A DNA stretch of 14,795 bases from Deltaproteobacteria bacterium (GCA_005879255.1 VBKY01000138.1:1-14795); one strand, 5' to 3'; positions 1 through 6,904 are shown, counted from the first letter of the stretch. Translations and numbers: made by a program. Notes: generated by a model from the letters alone, not told the origin.

Positions 1-121
1 CCTCATTGCGGTGACTGCGATCGCATTTGCCGGTGCCTTCGTGAGGTTGGTGAGGTGGGTTAAGTTTTTTGCACGCGAGCGAGATGGAAGCCGCAGCGAA
101 AAAGACGATACTGCGAATTGA
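1..121 (+). CDS. atpZ: AtpZ/AtpI-family ATP synthase accessory protein, C-terminal end (5' partial)
   Basis: The reading frame that starts at base 2 is open from the window edge to a TGA at 119-121 and gives the last 39 residues of a protein. It begins with a hydrophobic stretch (LIAVTAIAFAGAFVRLVRWV), consistent with the last transmembrane helix of AtpZ-type proteins, and ends in a short charged tail (ARERDGSRSEKDDTAN). AtpZ-like proteins are small two-helix membrane proteins often encoded first in F-type ATP synthase operons, where they assist assembly or ion supply. The stop lies 38 bases inside the next gene (atpI, start at 84), so the two are probably translationally coupled. Only the tail is visible. 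The assignment rests mainly on position directly before atpI-atpB and on the helix plus basic end, so another small membrane protein cannot be excluded. Confidence 0.6.
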   Translation, partial: LIAVTAIAFAGAFVRLVRWVKFFARERDGSRSEKDDTAN

Positions 122-461
122 GCTGTGGCAGGGGCTCATACTGTTCGCACTGCTCGTTACCCTAAGACAGACGGGGTGGGTTGATCCCAAAGCGCTCGTA
201 CTTGGCGGCGTTTTTATGGGGATCAATTTTTTTTTGCTGAGCTACGGCGTCGCTTGGGTGCTGACGCCACTGGCGGGCAAAGGTCGAATACGCGCTGGTG
301 TGGGATTGTTGGTTCTAAAGATCATTCTTTTTCTGGGTCTTCTAACGACGCTTTTCTTCCGCTTTGATTTAGATGCGATCTCGTTTGCCCTAGGTTTCTC
401 GACGTTGATCATCGCAATTCTTGTGGAGGTTTTGCGAAAAACGAGCGTAGTGGCGCGCTAG
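84..461 (+). CDS. atpI: ATP synthase subunit I (AtpI family)
   Basis: A 125-residue membrane protein with about four hydrophobic segments, roughly residues 13-28, 36-60, 73-90 and 97-115 from the ATG at 84. Length, topology and position immediately before atpB fit the ATP synthase I family, whose members help assemble the c-ring and the Fo sector in the cytoplasmic membrane. An in-frame TTG exists at 69, but ATG 84 is preferred: it gives an N-terminus of METAAK-like composition (MEAAAKKTIL) close to the first helix. Its ribosome site is weak (GCGAGCGAG directly upstream), consistent with coupling to the overlapping upstream gene. It ends five bases before atpB, so the two are co-transcribed. 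Sequence in this family is poorly conserved, so the call depends partly on context. Confidence 0.8.
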   Translation: MEAAAKKTILRIELWQGLILFALLVTLRQTGWVDPKALVLGGVFMGINFFLLSYGVAWVLTPLAGKGRIRAGVGLLVLKIILFLGLLTTLFFRFDLDAISFALGFSTLIIAILVEVLRKTSVVAR

Positions 462-466
462 AATAA

Positions 467-1258
467 ATGGAACACCCATTTACATGGTATAATTTGCTTC
501 CGGAAGGATTGCAGCATTCGTTCGGCGAACACACTTTTTTCGCCATTGTGGCGGGAATTTTATTAGTCCTTTTCGCGATAAAAGCACGCAGCGCGCTCGC
601 GAAGGCTGAGGACTCTGTGGTACCGGCCGCCGAATTGGGCTCGCGTAATATCGCCGAGCTGGTGGTGCAGCTCGTGGTCAGCCTAAGCGATCAAATCATC
701 GGCAAGCAAGGCCGGAGGTACGTGCCGTTCTTTGGAACGTTTTTCATTTTCATCCTGTTAGGCAATTTACTTGGGCTTTTCCCTGGTTTTGCACCGCCGA
801 CCGGCAACTTGAACACCACACTCGGTTTGGCTCTATGCTCCTTCCTCGGCTACAACATCATTGGCGTGCGCGAACAGGGCCTGGCCTACTTCAAGCACTT
901 CCTGGGACCGATGACGAGTCTTCCCGGGGAAACCTTCATTTCAAAACTGGCTTTCGTCCCCGTGCTGTTAATTTCGGTCGTATTTTTTCTTATCTTGGAG
1001 CTCTTCTCTCATGTTTTCAGGCCGGTGTCTTTATCTTTGCGTCTATTCGGCAACATGATGGGAGACCATGAGGTAATCACAGCGTTTATTACCCTGACAA
1101 AGGTCGTTATACCCGTTGCATTTTATTTATTGGGAACACTTGTTTCGGTTATTCAGGCATTCGTTTTCACGCTGTTGAGCATGATCTATGTCGCTTTGGC
1201 GATAAGCCAAGGACACGACGAGGAGCATGGACATGACGCACATCAATCACATCACTAA
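467..1258 (+). CDS. atpB: F-type ATP synthase Fo subunit a
   Basis: This is the stator channel subunit that conducts ions to and from the c-ring in the cytoplasmic membrane. The 263-residue protein carries the family hallmarks: GNLLGLFPGFAPPTGNLN at about 99-116, the essential arginine R192 in LSLRLFGNMMGDH (equivalent of E. coli aR210), and the final helix LVSVIQAFVFTLLSMIY with Q230 (equivalent of E. coli Q252). Five or six hydrophobic helices are evident. The ATG at 467 follows the atpI stop by five bases and has no strong Shine-Dalgarno sequence, so coupling is likely. The last 16 residues are an unusual His/Asp/Glu-rich tail with six histidines after the final helix. The next gene is atpE, as in the standard a-c order; the b, delta, alpha, gamma, beta and epsilon genes do not follow. 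Confidence 0.97.
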   Translation: MEHPFTWYNLLPEGLQHSFGEHTFFAIVAGILLVLFAIKARSALAKAEDSVVPAAELGSRNIAELVVQLVVSLSDQIIGKQGRRYVPFFGTFFIFILLGNLLGLFPGFAPPTGNLNTTLGLALCSFLGYNIIGVREQGLAYFKHFLGPMTSLPGETFISKLAFVPVLLISVVFFLILELFSHVFRPVSLSLRLFGNMMGDHEVITAFITLTKVVIPVAFYLLGTLVSVIQAFVFTLLSMIYVALAISQGHDEEHGHDAHQSHH

Positions 1259-1316
1259 ACGACAGGCCGCTCGGTAGCAGATGAGGATAGAGGAGTGGTA
1301 GGCCGTGATTCGTTGG

Positions 1317-1326
1317 AAAGGAGGAG
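1317..1326 (+). promoter_or_regulatory. Strong Shine-Dalgarno site that fixes the atpE start
   Basis: AAAGGAGGAG lies just upstream of ATG 1329, four bases after the GGAGG core. It is the best ribosome site in the window. It rules in ATG 1329 over the in-frame GTG at 1305, which would place the site inside the gene. Strong initiation is expected because many c subunits are needed for each ATP synthase. Confidence 0.8.
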
Positions 1327-1328
1327 AA

Positions 1329-1646
1329 ATGAAAAGGGTGTTGGCATTTTTCGCCGCGCTTTGTATGAGCCTTATGGCGACTGGAGTGGCTATGGCTGCT
1401 GACATCGCCGGCACTGATTCAAAGAGCGCCGCAATCGCTATTTCGGCCGGCTTGGCCGTCGCCATTGCCGCGTTCGGCGCCGGATTGGGCCAGGGCCGTG
1501 TCGGCGCCGCCGCCATGGAAAGCATCGGGCGCAATCCGAACGCCGCCGATAGAATTTTCCTGCCGTTGGTGCTGACTCTCGCGCTGCTCGAAGCGCTGGC
1601 TCTTTACGGCTTCGTTATCGCGATTCTTCTGCAAGGTAAGATCTAA
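1329..1646 (+). CDS. atpE: F-type ATP synthase Fo subunit c with an N-terminal signal-like extension
   Basis: The rotor-ring subunit of ATP synthase; the protein is 105 residues from ATG 1329. Residues 1-23 look like a cleavable signal peptide: a KR start, a hydrophobic core, then AMA before ADIAG. A mature form would be about 82 residues, normal for subunit c. Two helices flank the polar loop ESIGRNPNAAD. The ion-binding carboxylate is E88 in LTLALLEALALYG. Q55 in GAGLGQG and Y93, five residues after the glutamate, match two ligands of the Na+-binding signature. However, the position after the glutamate is Ala89, not Ser, and the next is Leu90, not Thr, so proton coupling is more likely. The 70-base gap from atpB holds the strong ribosome site. 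A terminator follows, so the membrane-sector genes form their own transcription unit. Confidence 0.97.
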   Translation: MKRVLAFFAALCMSLMATGVAMAADIAGTDSKSAAIAISAGLAVAIAAFGAGLGQGRVGAAAMESIGRNPNAADRIFLPLVLTLALLEALALYGFVIAILLQGKI

Positions 1647-1683
1647 ATAGCGGGTTCGCTGGAACTGCGGAACCGCCTTACCG

Positions 1684-1716
1684 AAGGGGCAAGGAGAAAA
1701 CTCCTTGCCCCTTTTT
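1684..1716 (+). terminator. Rho-independent terminator of the atp operon
   Basis: A perfect 13-bp stem (1684-1696 pairing with 1701-1713, GC-rich centre) with an AAAA loop is followed by a T tract, TTTTT at 1712-1716, partly within the stem. It lies 38 bases after the atpE stop and acts in the + direction. On the opposite strand no T tract follows the stem (the sequence runs CGGTAAGG), so it is not an obvious bidirectional terminator. The T tract overlaps the stop codon of the convergent dCMP deaminase gene. Confidence 0.93.
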
Positions 1717-2176
1717 ATTTGCCGGGAAGCTCGACTGTGTAAAGATGGACCTGGGTGTAGCGCAGCAGCTCGTCTAAGGTGTGAAGTTTGTATGCCTTTT
1801 CGTAAAAGATTTCTTTGATCCCGGTATTTACCAGCACTTTGAGACAATGAATGCACGGTGTGTGCGTGATGTAGATTGCCGCGTCTTTGATGCTGGCGCC
1901 ATTTTTTGCTGCCTGGGCGATGGCATTCATTTCCGCGTGGATGGTGCGAAAACAGTTCTGCTCTGTTTCTCCATTGGGTGTTTTGGATTCATATATGAGA
2001 CAGCCGACGTCGGTACAATGGGGCATACCCGCCGGTGCGCCGTTATACCCCGTGGCAAGAATGTTTTTATCGCGTACGATCACCGCGCCAACTTTAGCCC
2101 GCGCACAAGTCGACCGCTCAGCGACCTGTTGGGTGATAGTCATGAAATATTGATCCCAGCTCAAGCGCTCGCTCAT
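1715..2176 (-). CDS. dCMP deaminase (deoxycytidylate deaminase, ComEB type)
   Basis: This 153-residue cytoplasmic zinc enzyme would deaminate dCMP to dUMP, feeding thymidylate synthesis. The cytidine-deaminase zinc site is complete: H80-A-E82 (catalytic glutamate) in TIHAEMNAI, and C108-x2-C111 in THTPCIHC. The family segments RAKVGAVIV, ATGYNGAPAGMPHC and IYESKTPNGETEQNCFRTIHAE, which belong to the nucleotide and effector region of dCMP deaminases, are also present. Length is normal. ATG 2176 has GGAG seven bases upstream and starts with MSERLSWDQYFM, typical of the family. It lies 18 bases after the SAM hydroxide adenosyltransferase gene on the same strand, so the two form an operon. The gene converges on atpE, its stop overlapping the atp terminator's T tract. 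A riboflavin-type deaminase is unlikely given the dCMP-specific motifs. Confidence 0.93.
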   Translation of the reverse strand: MSERLSWDQYFMTITQQVAERSTCARAKVGAVIVRDKNILATGYNGAPAGMPHCTDVGCLIYESKTPNGETEQNCFRTIHAEMNAIAQAAKNGASIKDAAIYITHTPCIHCLKVLVNTGIKEIFYEKAYKLHTLDELLRYTQVHLYTVELPGK

Positions 2177-2194
2177 GTCTGATCTCCGGCAGAT

Positions 2195-2977
2195 TTATAT
2201 CGCTAAAGCGATCTCGACCCTATCGCCGATTTTCGCTCCGATGCGTTTCTGCGCATTATCCTTATATGCTGCGATTTCCAGCATGTCCCAACTATTAATA
2301 ACGGCAAGGAATTCTCCCACGCCAGCCGAGGCATAATTTTGTGACAGGCCGCGGATCGTGACAGATCGCACGACGATGTCAAGCTTATTCCTCGGCAGTC
2401 CTGTCAAATCATGCTCGCGAATGTTTGTAAACAGGTTGCCAAAACTGTCGATGTAGACGATTTCACCTTCGATGCTGCGGTCCTGGCGCGCGACTTCGGG
2501 CAATGCCAGTTTGACGAAATTGCCCAACGCTTCACCCAAGGCCATCGGCGAAACACCTACGGAAAGATGAGCCGCAGCCGGCGCGAAAATGTCCCGGCCG
2601 TGAAATGTCGTGCCGGTTCGTTTCAGATGGTAGGCCGGATTAGAGAGATGCACGATATGAGTCGGCTCGACATTTTCCCCTGCCAAGCTTAGGACGCCGT
2701 TATCTGGACCGATAAAGTAATTACCGTCCCATTCGATCAGGAGCGGCCGGCGCGCGCTGCCCACGCCGGGGTCGATGACAGCGACATGAATCGATCCACG
2801 CGGAAAATATCGAACTGCATGGCGCAGCGTCAGTGCGCCGGCAAGGATATCCTGCGGCGGAATGCCGTGACTTATGTCAATGATATGCGCTTGCGGATTG
2901 ATGCCGGCAATAACCCCCTTCATGATGCCGACAAATGAGTCCTTTTGACCGAAGTCTGTGGTAAGCGTGATAAGCAT
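2195..2977 (-). CDS. SAM hydroxide adenosyltransferase (DUF62 family)
   Basis: A 260-residue cytoplasmic enzyme predicted to split S-adenosylmethionine into adenosine and methionine with water, related to fluorinases and chlorinases. The Asp-Arg-His set that defines the hydrolase branch is seen as D69 in VIDPGVGS, R76 in SARRP and H126 in TFHGRDIF, close to the spacing known for this family. Other signatures are ITLTTDFGQKDSFVG at the N-terminus, DISHGIPPQDI, FIGPDNGVLS and YIDSFGNLFTNI in the C-terminal domain. The fluorinase-specific loop is not evident. ATG 2977 gives the usual start two residues before ITLTTDFG; its ribosome site is weak. It is first in a two-gene operon with dCMP deaminase. 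Biological purpose is unclear for the whole family, and SAM or adenosine homeostasis is only a suggestion. Confidence 0.93.
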   Translation of the reverse strand: MLITLTTDFGQKDSFVGIMKGVIAGINPQAHIIDISHGIPPQDILAGALTLRHAVRYFPRGSIHVAVIDPGVGSARRPLLIEWDGNYFIGPDNGVLSLAGENVEPTHIVHLSNPAYHLKRTGTTFHGRDIFAPAAAHLSVGVSPMALGEALGNFVKLALPEVARQDRSIEGEIVYIDSFGNLFTNIREHDLTGLPRNKLDIVVRSVTIRGLSQNYASAGVGEFLAVINSWDMLEIAAYKDNAQKRIGAKIGDRVEIALAI

Positions 2978-3113
2978 GCCGCAATTACAAATAACAGGCC
3001 CAATCTAAGCAAAAAAGTTTACTCGCGTAAAGCTGGCTCTAGTCAGCGAACCGCTGGGCGGGATATAAAATTCCATCGCCCTCGCAAAAGCTTGATTCTA
3101 CGGGAGTGTTCCG
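2978..3113. promoter_or_regulatory. Divergent intergenic region with weak promoter candidates
   Basis: About 135-157 bases separate the divergent DUF62 and MFS genes and must hold both promoters. On the minus strand, TTTACG (3026-3031 reversed) and TAGATT (3002-3007 reversed) are spaced 18 bases apart, each matching sigma-70 boxes at four of six positions. On the plus strand, TATAAA at 3064-3069 is a plausible -10 box with no good -35. GGGAG at 3102-3106 is the only purine-rich ribosome-like site before the MFS gene. All assignments are by eye and weak. No operator palindrome stands out. Confidence 0.3.
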
Positions 3114-3134
3114 ATTCGCGTCTTTCGATCGCTG

Positions 3135-4313
3135 TTGCACAAGAACTACGCGCTTTTCTGGTCGAGCGATCTGATCGCGTCGGTCGGTCAGTTCGTCCGC
3201 GAGGTCGCGCTCTATTGGCTTGCCTATGAGATCACCGGGTCGGCTTGGGCATTGGGCATTCTCGGTTTCTGTGAGGCAGCGCCGCGTCTTTTGTTCGGCG
3301 CCGTGGGCGGCGTTATCGTCGATCGCTACGATCGTTTGCGCTTGCTCACGGGCATCCAGTTTATCTGCTGCCTGCCGGTGGTGGGTCTCGCGATTCTTTA
3401 CTTTATGGGTATCTTAGCGTTCTGGCATATGGCGGTATTGGAGACCCTGTGGGCGACTATCCGCAGCATGAATCCGACCGCCGGCCAATCCATGTTGCGA
3501 GATCTCGTCCCAGAGTCGGAACTCATGAGCGCCGTGTCGCTTTACTCCATTGGCTTCAATTTTGCCCGCATCGTCGGTCCATCGATCGGCGGCGTGTTGA
3601 TCCTCTGGATCGGTGTCGGCGGTTGTCTCGTCATTTATGCCGTTAGCTTGTTGATCTCGGCAGTGGAATTGCTTGGAATCCGGCTGGCGACCCGTCCGTC
3701 GGGAAGTACAGGAGAAAATGTCTTGCAGGAATTTTTCGCTGGCTTGCGCTACGTCGCCGCTACGCCGATGATTCTCGCCAGCACCTTGGCCGCCTACGTC
3801 ATCAGCATTTTTGTCGGGACTTATACACGTTTTATGGCCGTGTTCGCCAAGGATGTTCTAAACGTCGGCCCCGATGGCCTGGGACTCCTCATGGCCGCGC
3901 CCGGCGTCGGCGCGGTATTATCGTTGATCGTCCTGGGAGCCTTGGAGGAGCGCTGGAGCCGCAGAACCTTGCTCTGGGTTTCCGCGAAAGCAACGCCCTT
4001 GCTGCTCTTGCTTTTTTGTCTGTCGCGAAACTTGTGGCTGTCGGTCTTCCTGCTCGGACTATTCGGGGGGATGCAGATCATTTTTCGCACTGTGAGCCGA
4101 CTGATTATTCAAGTCGAAGCGCCGCGGGAATTACTCGGGCGCGTGATGAGTGTGTTTCTCATGGATCAGGGCATGCGATCGTTCGGTTCGATCGTGATGG
4201 GCGCTTTTGTGGCGGCCTTCGGTGCGGCTCTCGGTCTCGCGCTCACTTCCGTCGCGTCGATGACCCTGACATCGCTGACGTTTTGGCGCTTGCTGGGAAC
4301 GAATAAAAAATGA
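3135..4313 (+). CDS. MFS transporter, MFS_3/EntS-like exporter family
   Basis: A roughly 392-residue inner-membrane protein with about 12 hydrophobic helices, resembling the enterobactin-exporter-like (MFS_3) branch of the major facilitator superfamily. Evidence includes the N-terminal HKNYALFWSSDLIASVGQFV block and loop 2-3 motif A as GGVIVDRYDRLRLL. The central and C-terminal halves repeat the pattern, with GAVLSLIVLGALEERWSRR and GLFGGMQIIFRTVSRLIIQ. The substrate is not predictable; a small metabolite or drug is likely. The start is uncertain. TTG 3135 has no ribosome site, and the frame stays open upstream to a stop at 3093-3095. Homologues typically have FRSLLHKNY, which here begins upstream of TTG. 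An ATT at 3114, seven bases after GGGAG, would restore it. It stands alone, divergent from DUF62 and convergent with the aldo/keto reductase. Confidence 0.85.
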   Translation: MHKNYALFWSSDLIASVGQFVREVALYWLAYEITGSAWALGILGFCEAAPRLLFGAVGGVIVDRYDRLRLLTGIQFICCLPVVGLAILYFMGILAFWHMAVLETLWATIRSMNPTAGQSMLRDLVPESELMSAVSLYSIGFNFARIVGPSIGGVLILWIGVGGCLVIYAVSLLISAVELLGIRLATRPSGSTGENVLQEFFAGLRYVAATPMILASTLAAYVISIFVGTYTRFMAVFAKDVLNVGPDGLGLLMAAPGVGAVLSLIVLGALEERWSRRTLLWVSAKATPLLLLLFCLSRNLWLSVFLLGLFGGMQIIFRTVSRLIIQVEAPRELLGRVMSVFLMDQGMRSFGSIVMGAFVAAFGAALGLALTSVASMTLTSLTFWRLLGTNKK

Positions 4314-4348
4314 ACTTGATGTACCAAGCCAGCAATTAGGAGCGGGTT

Positions 4349-5119
4349 TCAGTTTGGACCGCGCAGACGTTCCGCTATCGCCACGGCCTCAGCGAGATGC
4401 GCCGGGTCGGTGGTTCCCAGCACAAGGGCGTCAATGAACGGCTGACGGAGCACGAACTCAATGGCCGGCCCGGCCTTTAGATGACCGCTAAAAAGTCCCT
4501 TGATCACCAGTACACCTAGGCCTCCACTATGAACCTCTGCGAGGGCTTCGGCGAGGGATGACTCTTTTTGACTAAAGGGAGCCATGACGACGTCGAGGGT
4601 GTGAGACACTGCCAAAATACCGGCTTTGGTTTTCGCTGAAATTCCTGCGGCGCGGATTTTGCCGCTTTTTTTAAGACGCGCAAGCGTATCCACAGAGTCG
4701 GTTTGAGTTAGAATCTCGACGTCATGTCCATCGGAATGCAATAGCAAGATATCGATACGATCAGTGCGTAGCCTTCGCAGGCTCTCCTCCACACTGGCAG
4801 TGATCGCCGGCGCCGAAAAATCATAGATAGAGCGGCCGTTGACATACTGCTCGCCGCATTTCGTGCAAAGTACGATCTCATCTCGATAGCTTTCTATGAA
4901 GGCGCCGAGCCGCCGCTCGCTCTCGCCATAGGCCGGTGCCGTGTCGATGAGGTTTACGCCCAACTGATGGGCGGATTGGAGCAACGCAGTGACCTCTAGG
5001 TCGGATGGAAGTGCGAAATTTTCGGGATACTTGACGTCCGTATTTCTACCGAGCTTTGTCGTTCCGAGCGCGACTAGGCTAACGGCCAATCCGGTACGCC
5101 CTAGTTGACGGGGAACCAT
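4349..5119 (-). CDS. Aldo/keto reductase
   Basis: A 256-residue NAD(P)H-dependent reductase of the aldo/keto reductase barrel fold. The catalytic tetrad is visible: Asp and Tyr in LIDTAPAYGESERRLG, Lys in IVLCTKCGE and His in DILLLHSDG. Further barrel signatures are RRLRTDRIDI, GKIRAAGIS and the cofactor-binding end ALVLGTTDPAHLAEAV. It is shorter than the usual 280-330 residues, with trimmed loops but a complete core. ATG 5119 is chosen over the upstream ATG 5164 because it gives the family start MVPRQLGRTGLAVS and has GGGAGGAGG four bases upstream. It overlaps the 3' end of the FAD oxidoreductase gene by 19 bases, so the two are coupled. The pair may act in sequence on one hydroxy or keto substrate; that is inference. 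Confidence 0.92.
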   Translation of the reverse strand: MVPRQLGRTGLAVSLVALGTTKLGRNTDVKYPENFALPSDLEVTALLQSAHQLGVNLIDTAPAYGESERRLGAFIESYRDEIVLCTKCGEQYVNGRSIYDFSAPAITASVEESLRRLRTDRIDILLLHSDGHDVEILTQTDSVDTLARLKKSGKIRAAGISAKTKAGILAVSHTLDVVMAPFSQKESSLAEALAEVHSGGLGVLVIKGLFSGHLKAGPAIEFVLRQPFIDALVLGTTDPAHLAEAVAIAERLRGPN

Positions 5120-6270
5120 TCGGCCTCCTCCCAGGGATAACGCGCCACCTCCGGCTTGGACCATGGCGGTGTTTCATCATAGCCGCCCGGTGCCTTGAGA
5201 TCGAGGCGTAAAATGTCGAAGACTTCTTCGGCTAAGATGGGCACCATCGATAGCTTGGTCGGCCAGGCGACCACTTTACCCGGCGCGACCCGACTAACGT
5301 GGACTCCGCTTGGTCGCCTGTGCGCCGCGGTGCTCGCCTCCGCGCGGACAGCGCGGTAAATGGCGATCTCGGCCCGTCTTAAGTCGAGACGTGGTAGCCA
5401 GCGGCGAATTTCGTCCAGCGCCAATCGGCGCGCGACCGGGGCATTTTCTTCACCAGCGAGTCGCTCTGCGATCTCGCCGCCGATTTGCCAAAGCCCCGGG
5501 ACGGGGGTGGTTATCGTGAGCCCGGTTTTGCCGCCAACAACGCAGTGACCGAAGAGCCGGGGCAGGTCTCCGCGCAGGAGCACCATGCCGAGCGGGCGGC
5601 ACTGCATCAGATCTTCCTCCATCCCGGCGCGGCGTAAGAGCTGGCCATTTCCCACCCCAGCTGCAAGTACAGTAGCGTGCGGCTGGAGAAAAATATCGCC
5701 AACGCGCACCCCTGCGGCGGAGAATTGGACCGATGCGTCGTCGTACAAAAAAATTGACCCGCGGTGGTGAGTCGCGAGTACATTTAGGAACGATCCTGTC
5801 GCTATGACGGGCTCGGCAAGCGAATAGACCGCCCATGCCGAGTCAAGCAGTGCCTCGGGCCAGTCGTCCCTGCTAACTTTTTCGGGGCGAGTTGCTAAAA
5901 GGCCGGCTTTGACGGCAAGGCTCATTCCCCCCCATGATTGGAGCCACGCACCGGCGGAGTTTCGCGGCAGCCAAAGATGGCAGCGGTCTGAAAGGATCTC
6001 CGTGTCAGCGAGATAAGGTTCGAGCTTACCGATTAGGCTGCGCCGCCATCGGTCGGGCATCAGGCTTGTCGCCCGCACTGCCTCAAAGTCGCGCGCACCG
6101 CGCAGCGCATATTTTCCGCCACCGTGAATAATTCCTTGCGCCTGGATCGTTTGTCCGGCGCCGAGGGCTTTCGATTCCAACAGGATCGCATGATAACCAG
6201 CGCGACGAATGCGATCGAGGCACCATAGTCCGGCAGCCCCGCCACCGAACACGAGAACGTCTAATTGCAT
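5101..6270 (-). CDS. FAD-dependent oxidoreductase (DAO / glycine oxidase-like)
   Basis: A 389-residue flavoprotein of the D-amino-acid oxidase/GlpD superfamily. The dinucleotide-binding motif is at the extreme N-terminus: MQLDVLVFGGGAAGLWCL, then an acidic ribose-binding position in ILLESKALGAGQT, followed by the QAQGIIHGGGKYAL segment typical of DAO proteins. ATVLAAGVGNG around residue 200 is the second FAD-contact strand. The C-terminal part includes VVAWPTKLSMVPILAEEV. ATG 6270 is preferred over the longer frame from 6363 because it puts the Rossmann strand at residue 4, and the longer version would run 50 bases into gmhA. The gene lies 43 bases after gmhA and overlaps the aldo/keto reductase by 19 bases. 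The substrate is unknown: a 2-hydroxy acid, amino acid or polyol-phosphate oxidase are all possible. Confidence 0.85.
   Translation of the reverse strand: MQLDVLVFGGGAAGLWCLDRIRRAGYHAILLESKALGAGQTIQAQGIIHGGGKYALRGARDFEAVRATSLMPDRWRRSLIGKLEPYLADTEILSDRCHLWLPRNSAGAWLQSWGGMSLAVKAGLLATRPEKVSRDDWPEALLDSAWAVYSLAEPVIATGSFLNVLATHHRGSIFLYDDASVQFSAAGVRVGDIFLQPHATVLAAGVGNGQLLRRAGMEEDLMQCRPLGMVLLRGDLPRLFGHCVVGGKTGLTITTPVPGLWQIGGEIAERLAGEENAPVARRLALDEIRRWLPRLDLRRAEIAIYRAVRAEASTAAHRRPSGVHVSRVAPGKVVAWPTKLSMVPILAEEVFDILRLDLKAPGGYDETPPWSKPEVARYPWEEAEWFPVN
5124..5132 (-). promoter_or_regulatory. Shine-Dalgarno site for the aldo/keto reductase, inside the upstream gene
   Basis: On the minus strand GGGAGGAGG precedes ATG 5119 by four bases. 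It sits within the coding sequence of the FAD oxidoreductase, where it encodes part of the WEEAEW segment. It decides the aldo/keto reductase start and implies that the overlap is functional coupling rather than chance. Confidence 0.75.
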
Positions 6271-6313
6271 CTCGACTTTGAGTGATCGACCTGTCTCAAC
6301 AGCGATCGCCGGG

Positions 6314-6904
6314 TCAAACGTTGGGGGTTCGGCCGGGAAAGAGCGTCTGATCGACGATATCACAGATCACATGGCCGACTAGGATGTGCGTTTCCTGAAT
6401 GCGCGGGCTGTTCTTACCCTCGGAGACCCGCAAAAGATAATCGACCTTGGTGGCCATTTTACCGCCGCTCCCGCCGGTTAACCCGATCGTGGAAATCGTT
6501 TGTTCTCTGCAGGCGTCGATGGCGGCGATCACATTAGCGGAGTTACCGCTAGTCGAGATCGCGAGCGCCATGTCTCCCAGCTTCCCAAGCGCGCGCACCT
6601 GTTTGGCGAAAATTTGCGAATAGTCGTAATCGTTAGCGATGGCGGTTAGCGCCGAAGTATCAGTTGTCAGTGCGATGGCCGGCAGCGGCGGTCGTTCGAT
6701 CAAGAAGCGGTTGGTGAACTCCGCAGCGATATGCTGCGCATCCGCCGCGCTGCCACCGTTGCCGAAAACCATCAGTTTGTTGCCGCGGCGAAAACACTCG
6801 CTGACGGCGTCGATGGCGCTCATGAGTGTTTCCAGATTATCCCTCAGGAAGGCTTGCTTGACGCGAATGCTTTCATCGAAGGCTTTGGTAATGGCGTCTT
6901 TCAT
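6314..6904 (-). CDS. gmhA: SIS-domain phosphosugar isomerase, GmhA-like (sedoheptulose 7-phosphate isomerase)
   Basis: A 196-residue single-SIS-domain cytoplasmic enzyme. It matches GmhA, which converts sedoheptulose 7-phosphate to D-glycero-D-manno-heptose 7-phosphate, the first step to ADP- or GDP-heptose. Visible features are the phosphosugar loop KLMVFGNGGSAADAQHIAAEF, the second serine cluster ISTSGNSANVI, and zinc-site residues H58, E62, Q170 and H178, which have the same internal spacing as E. coli H61, E65, Q172 and H180. The TANDYDYSQIFAKQV-type segment is also typical. ATG 6904 overlaps the cupin stop as ATGA, so translation is coupled; the upstream in-frame start at 6973 would add 23 residues absent from the family. 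No HldE, GmhB or heptosyltransferase is visible here. Related SIS proteins (DiaA type) lack the zinc set, so the isomerase call is favoured. Confidence 0.87.
   Translation of the reverse strand: MKDAITKAFDESIRVKQAFLRDNLETLMSAIDAVSECFRRGNKLMVFGNGGSAADAQHIAAEFTNRFLIERPPLPAIALTTDTSALTAIANDYDYSQIFAKQVRALGKLGDMALAISTSGNSANVIAAIDACREQTISTIGLTGGSGGKMATKVDYLLRVSEGKNSPRIQETHILVGHVICDIVDQTLFPGRTPNV

Noticed and set aside
1650..1676. Second small hairpin (GCGGGTTC...GAACCGC) just after atpE.
   Set aside because: It needs a bulge and has no T tract; the perfect stem at 1684-1713 explains termination.
1419..1856. A 145-codon minus-strand frame across atpE and the terminator.
   Set aside because: It spans the terminator, is antisense to atpE and overlaps the true dCMP deaminase gene; the product has no recognisable features.
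3120..4250. Frequent CGATCG/GATCG words in and around the MFS gene, considered as an uptake or HIP1-like repeat.
   Set aside because: They are scattered, vary in flanks, and are consistent with Ile/Asp/Arg codon pairs in a mid-to-high GC gene; no regular spacing.
4314..4348. Convergent gap between the MFS and aldo/keto reductase genes checked for a terminator.
   Set aside because: Only 35 bases, with no stem or T tract on either strand.
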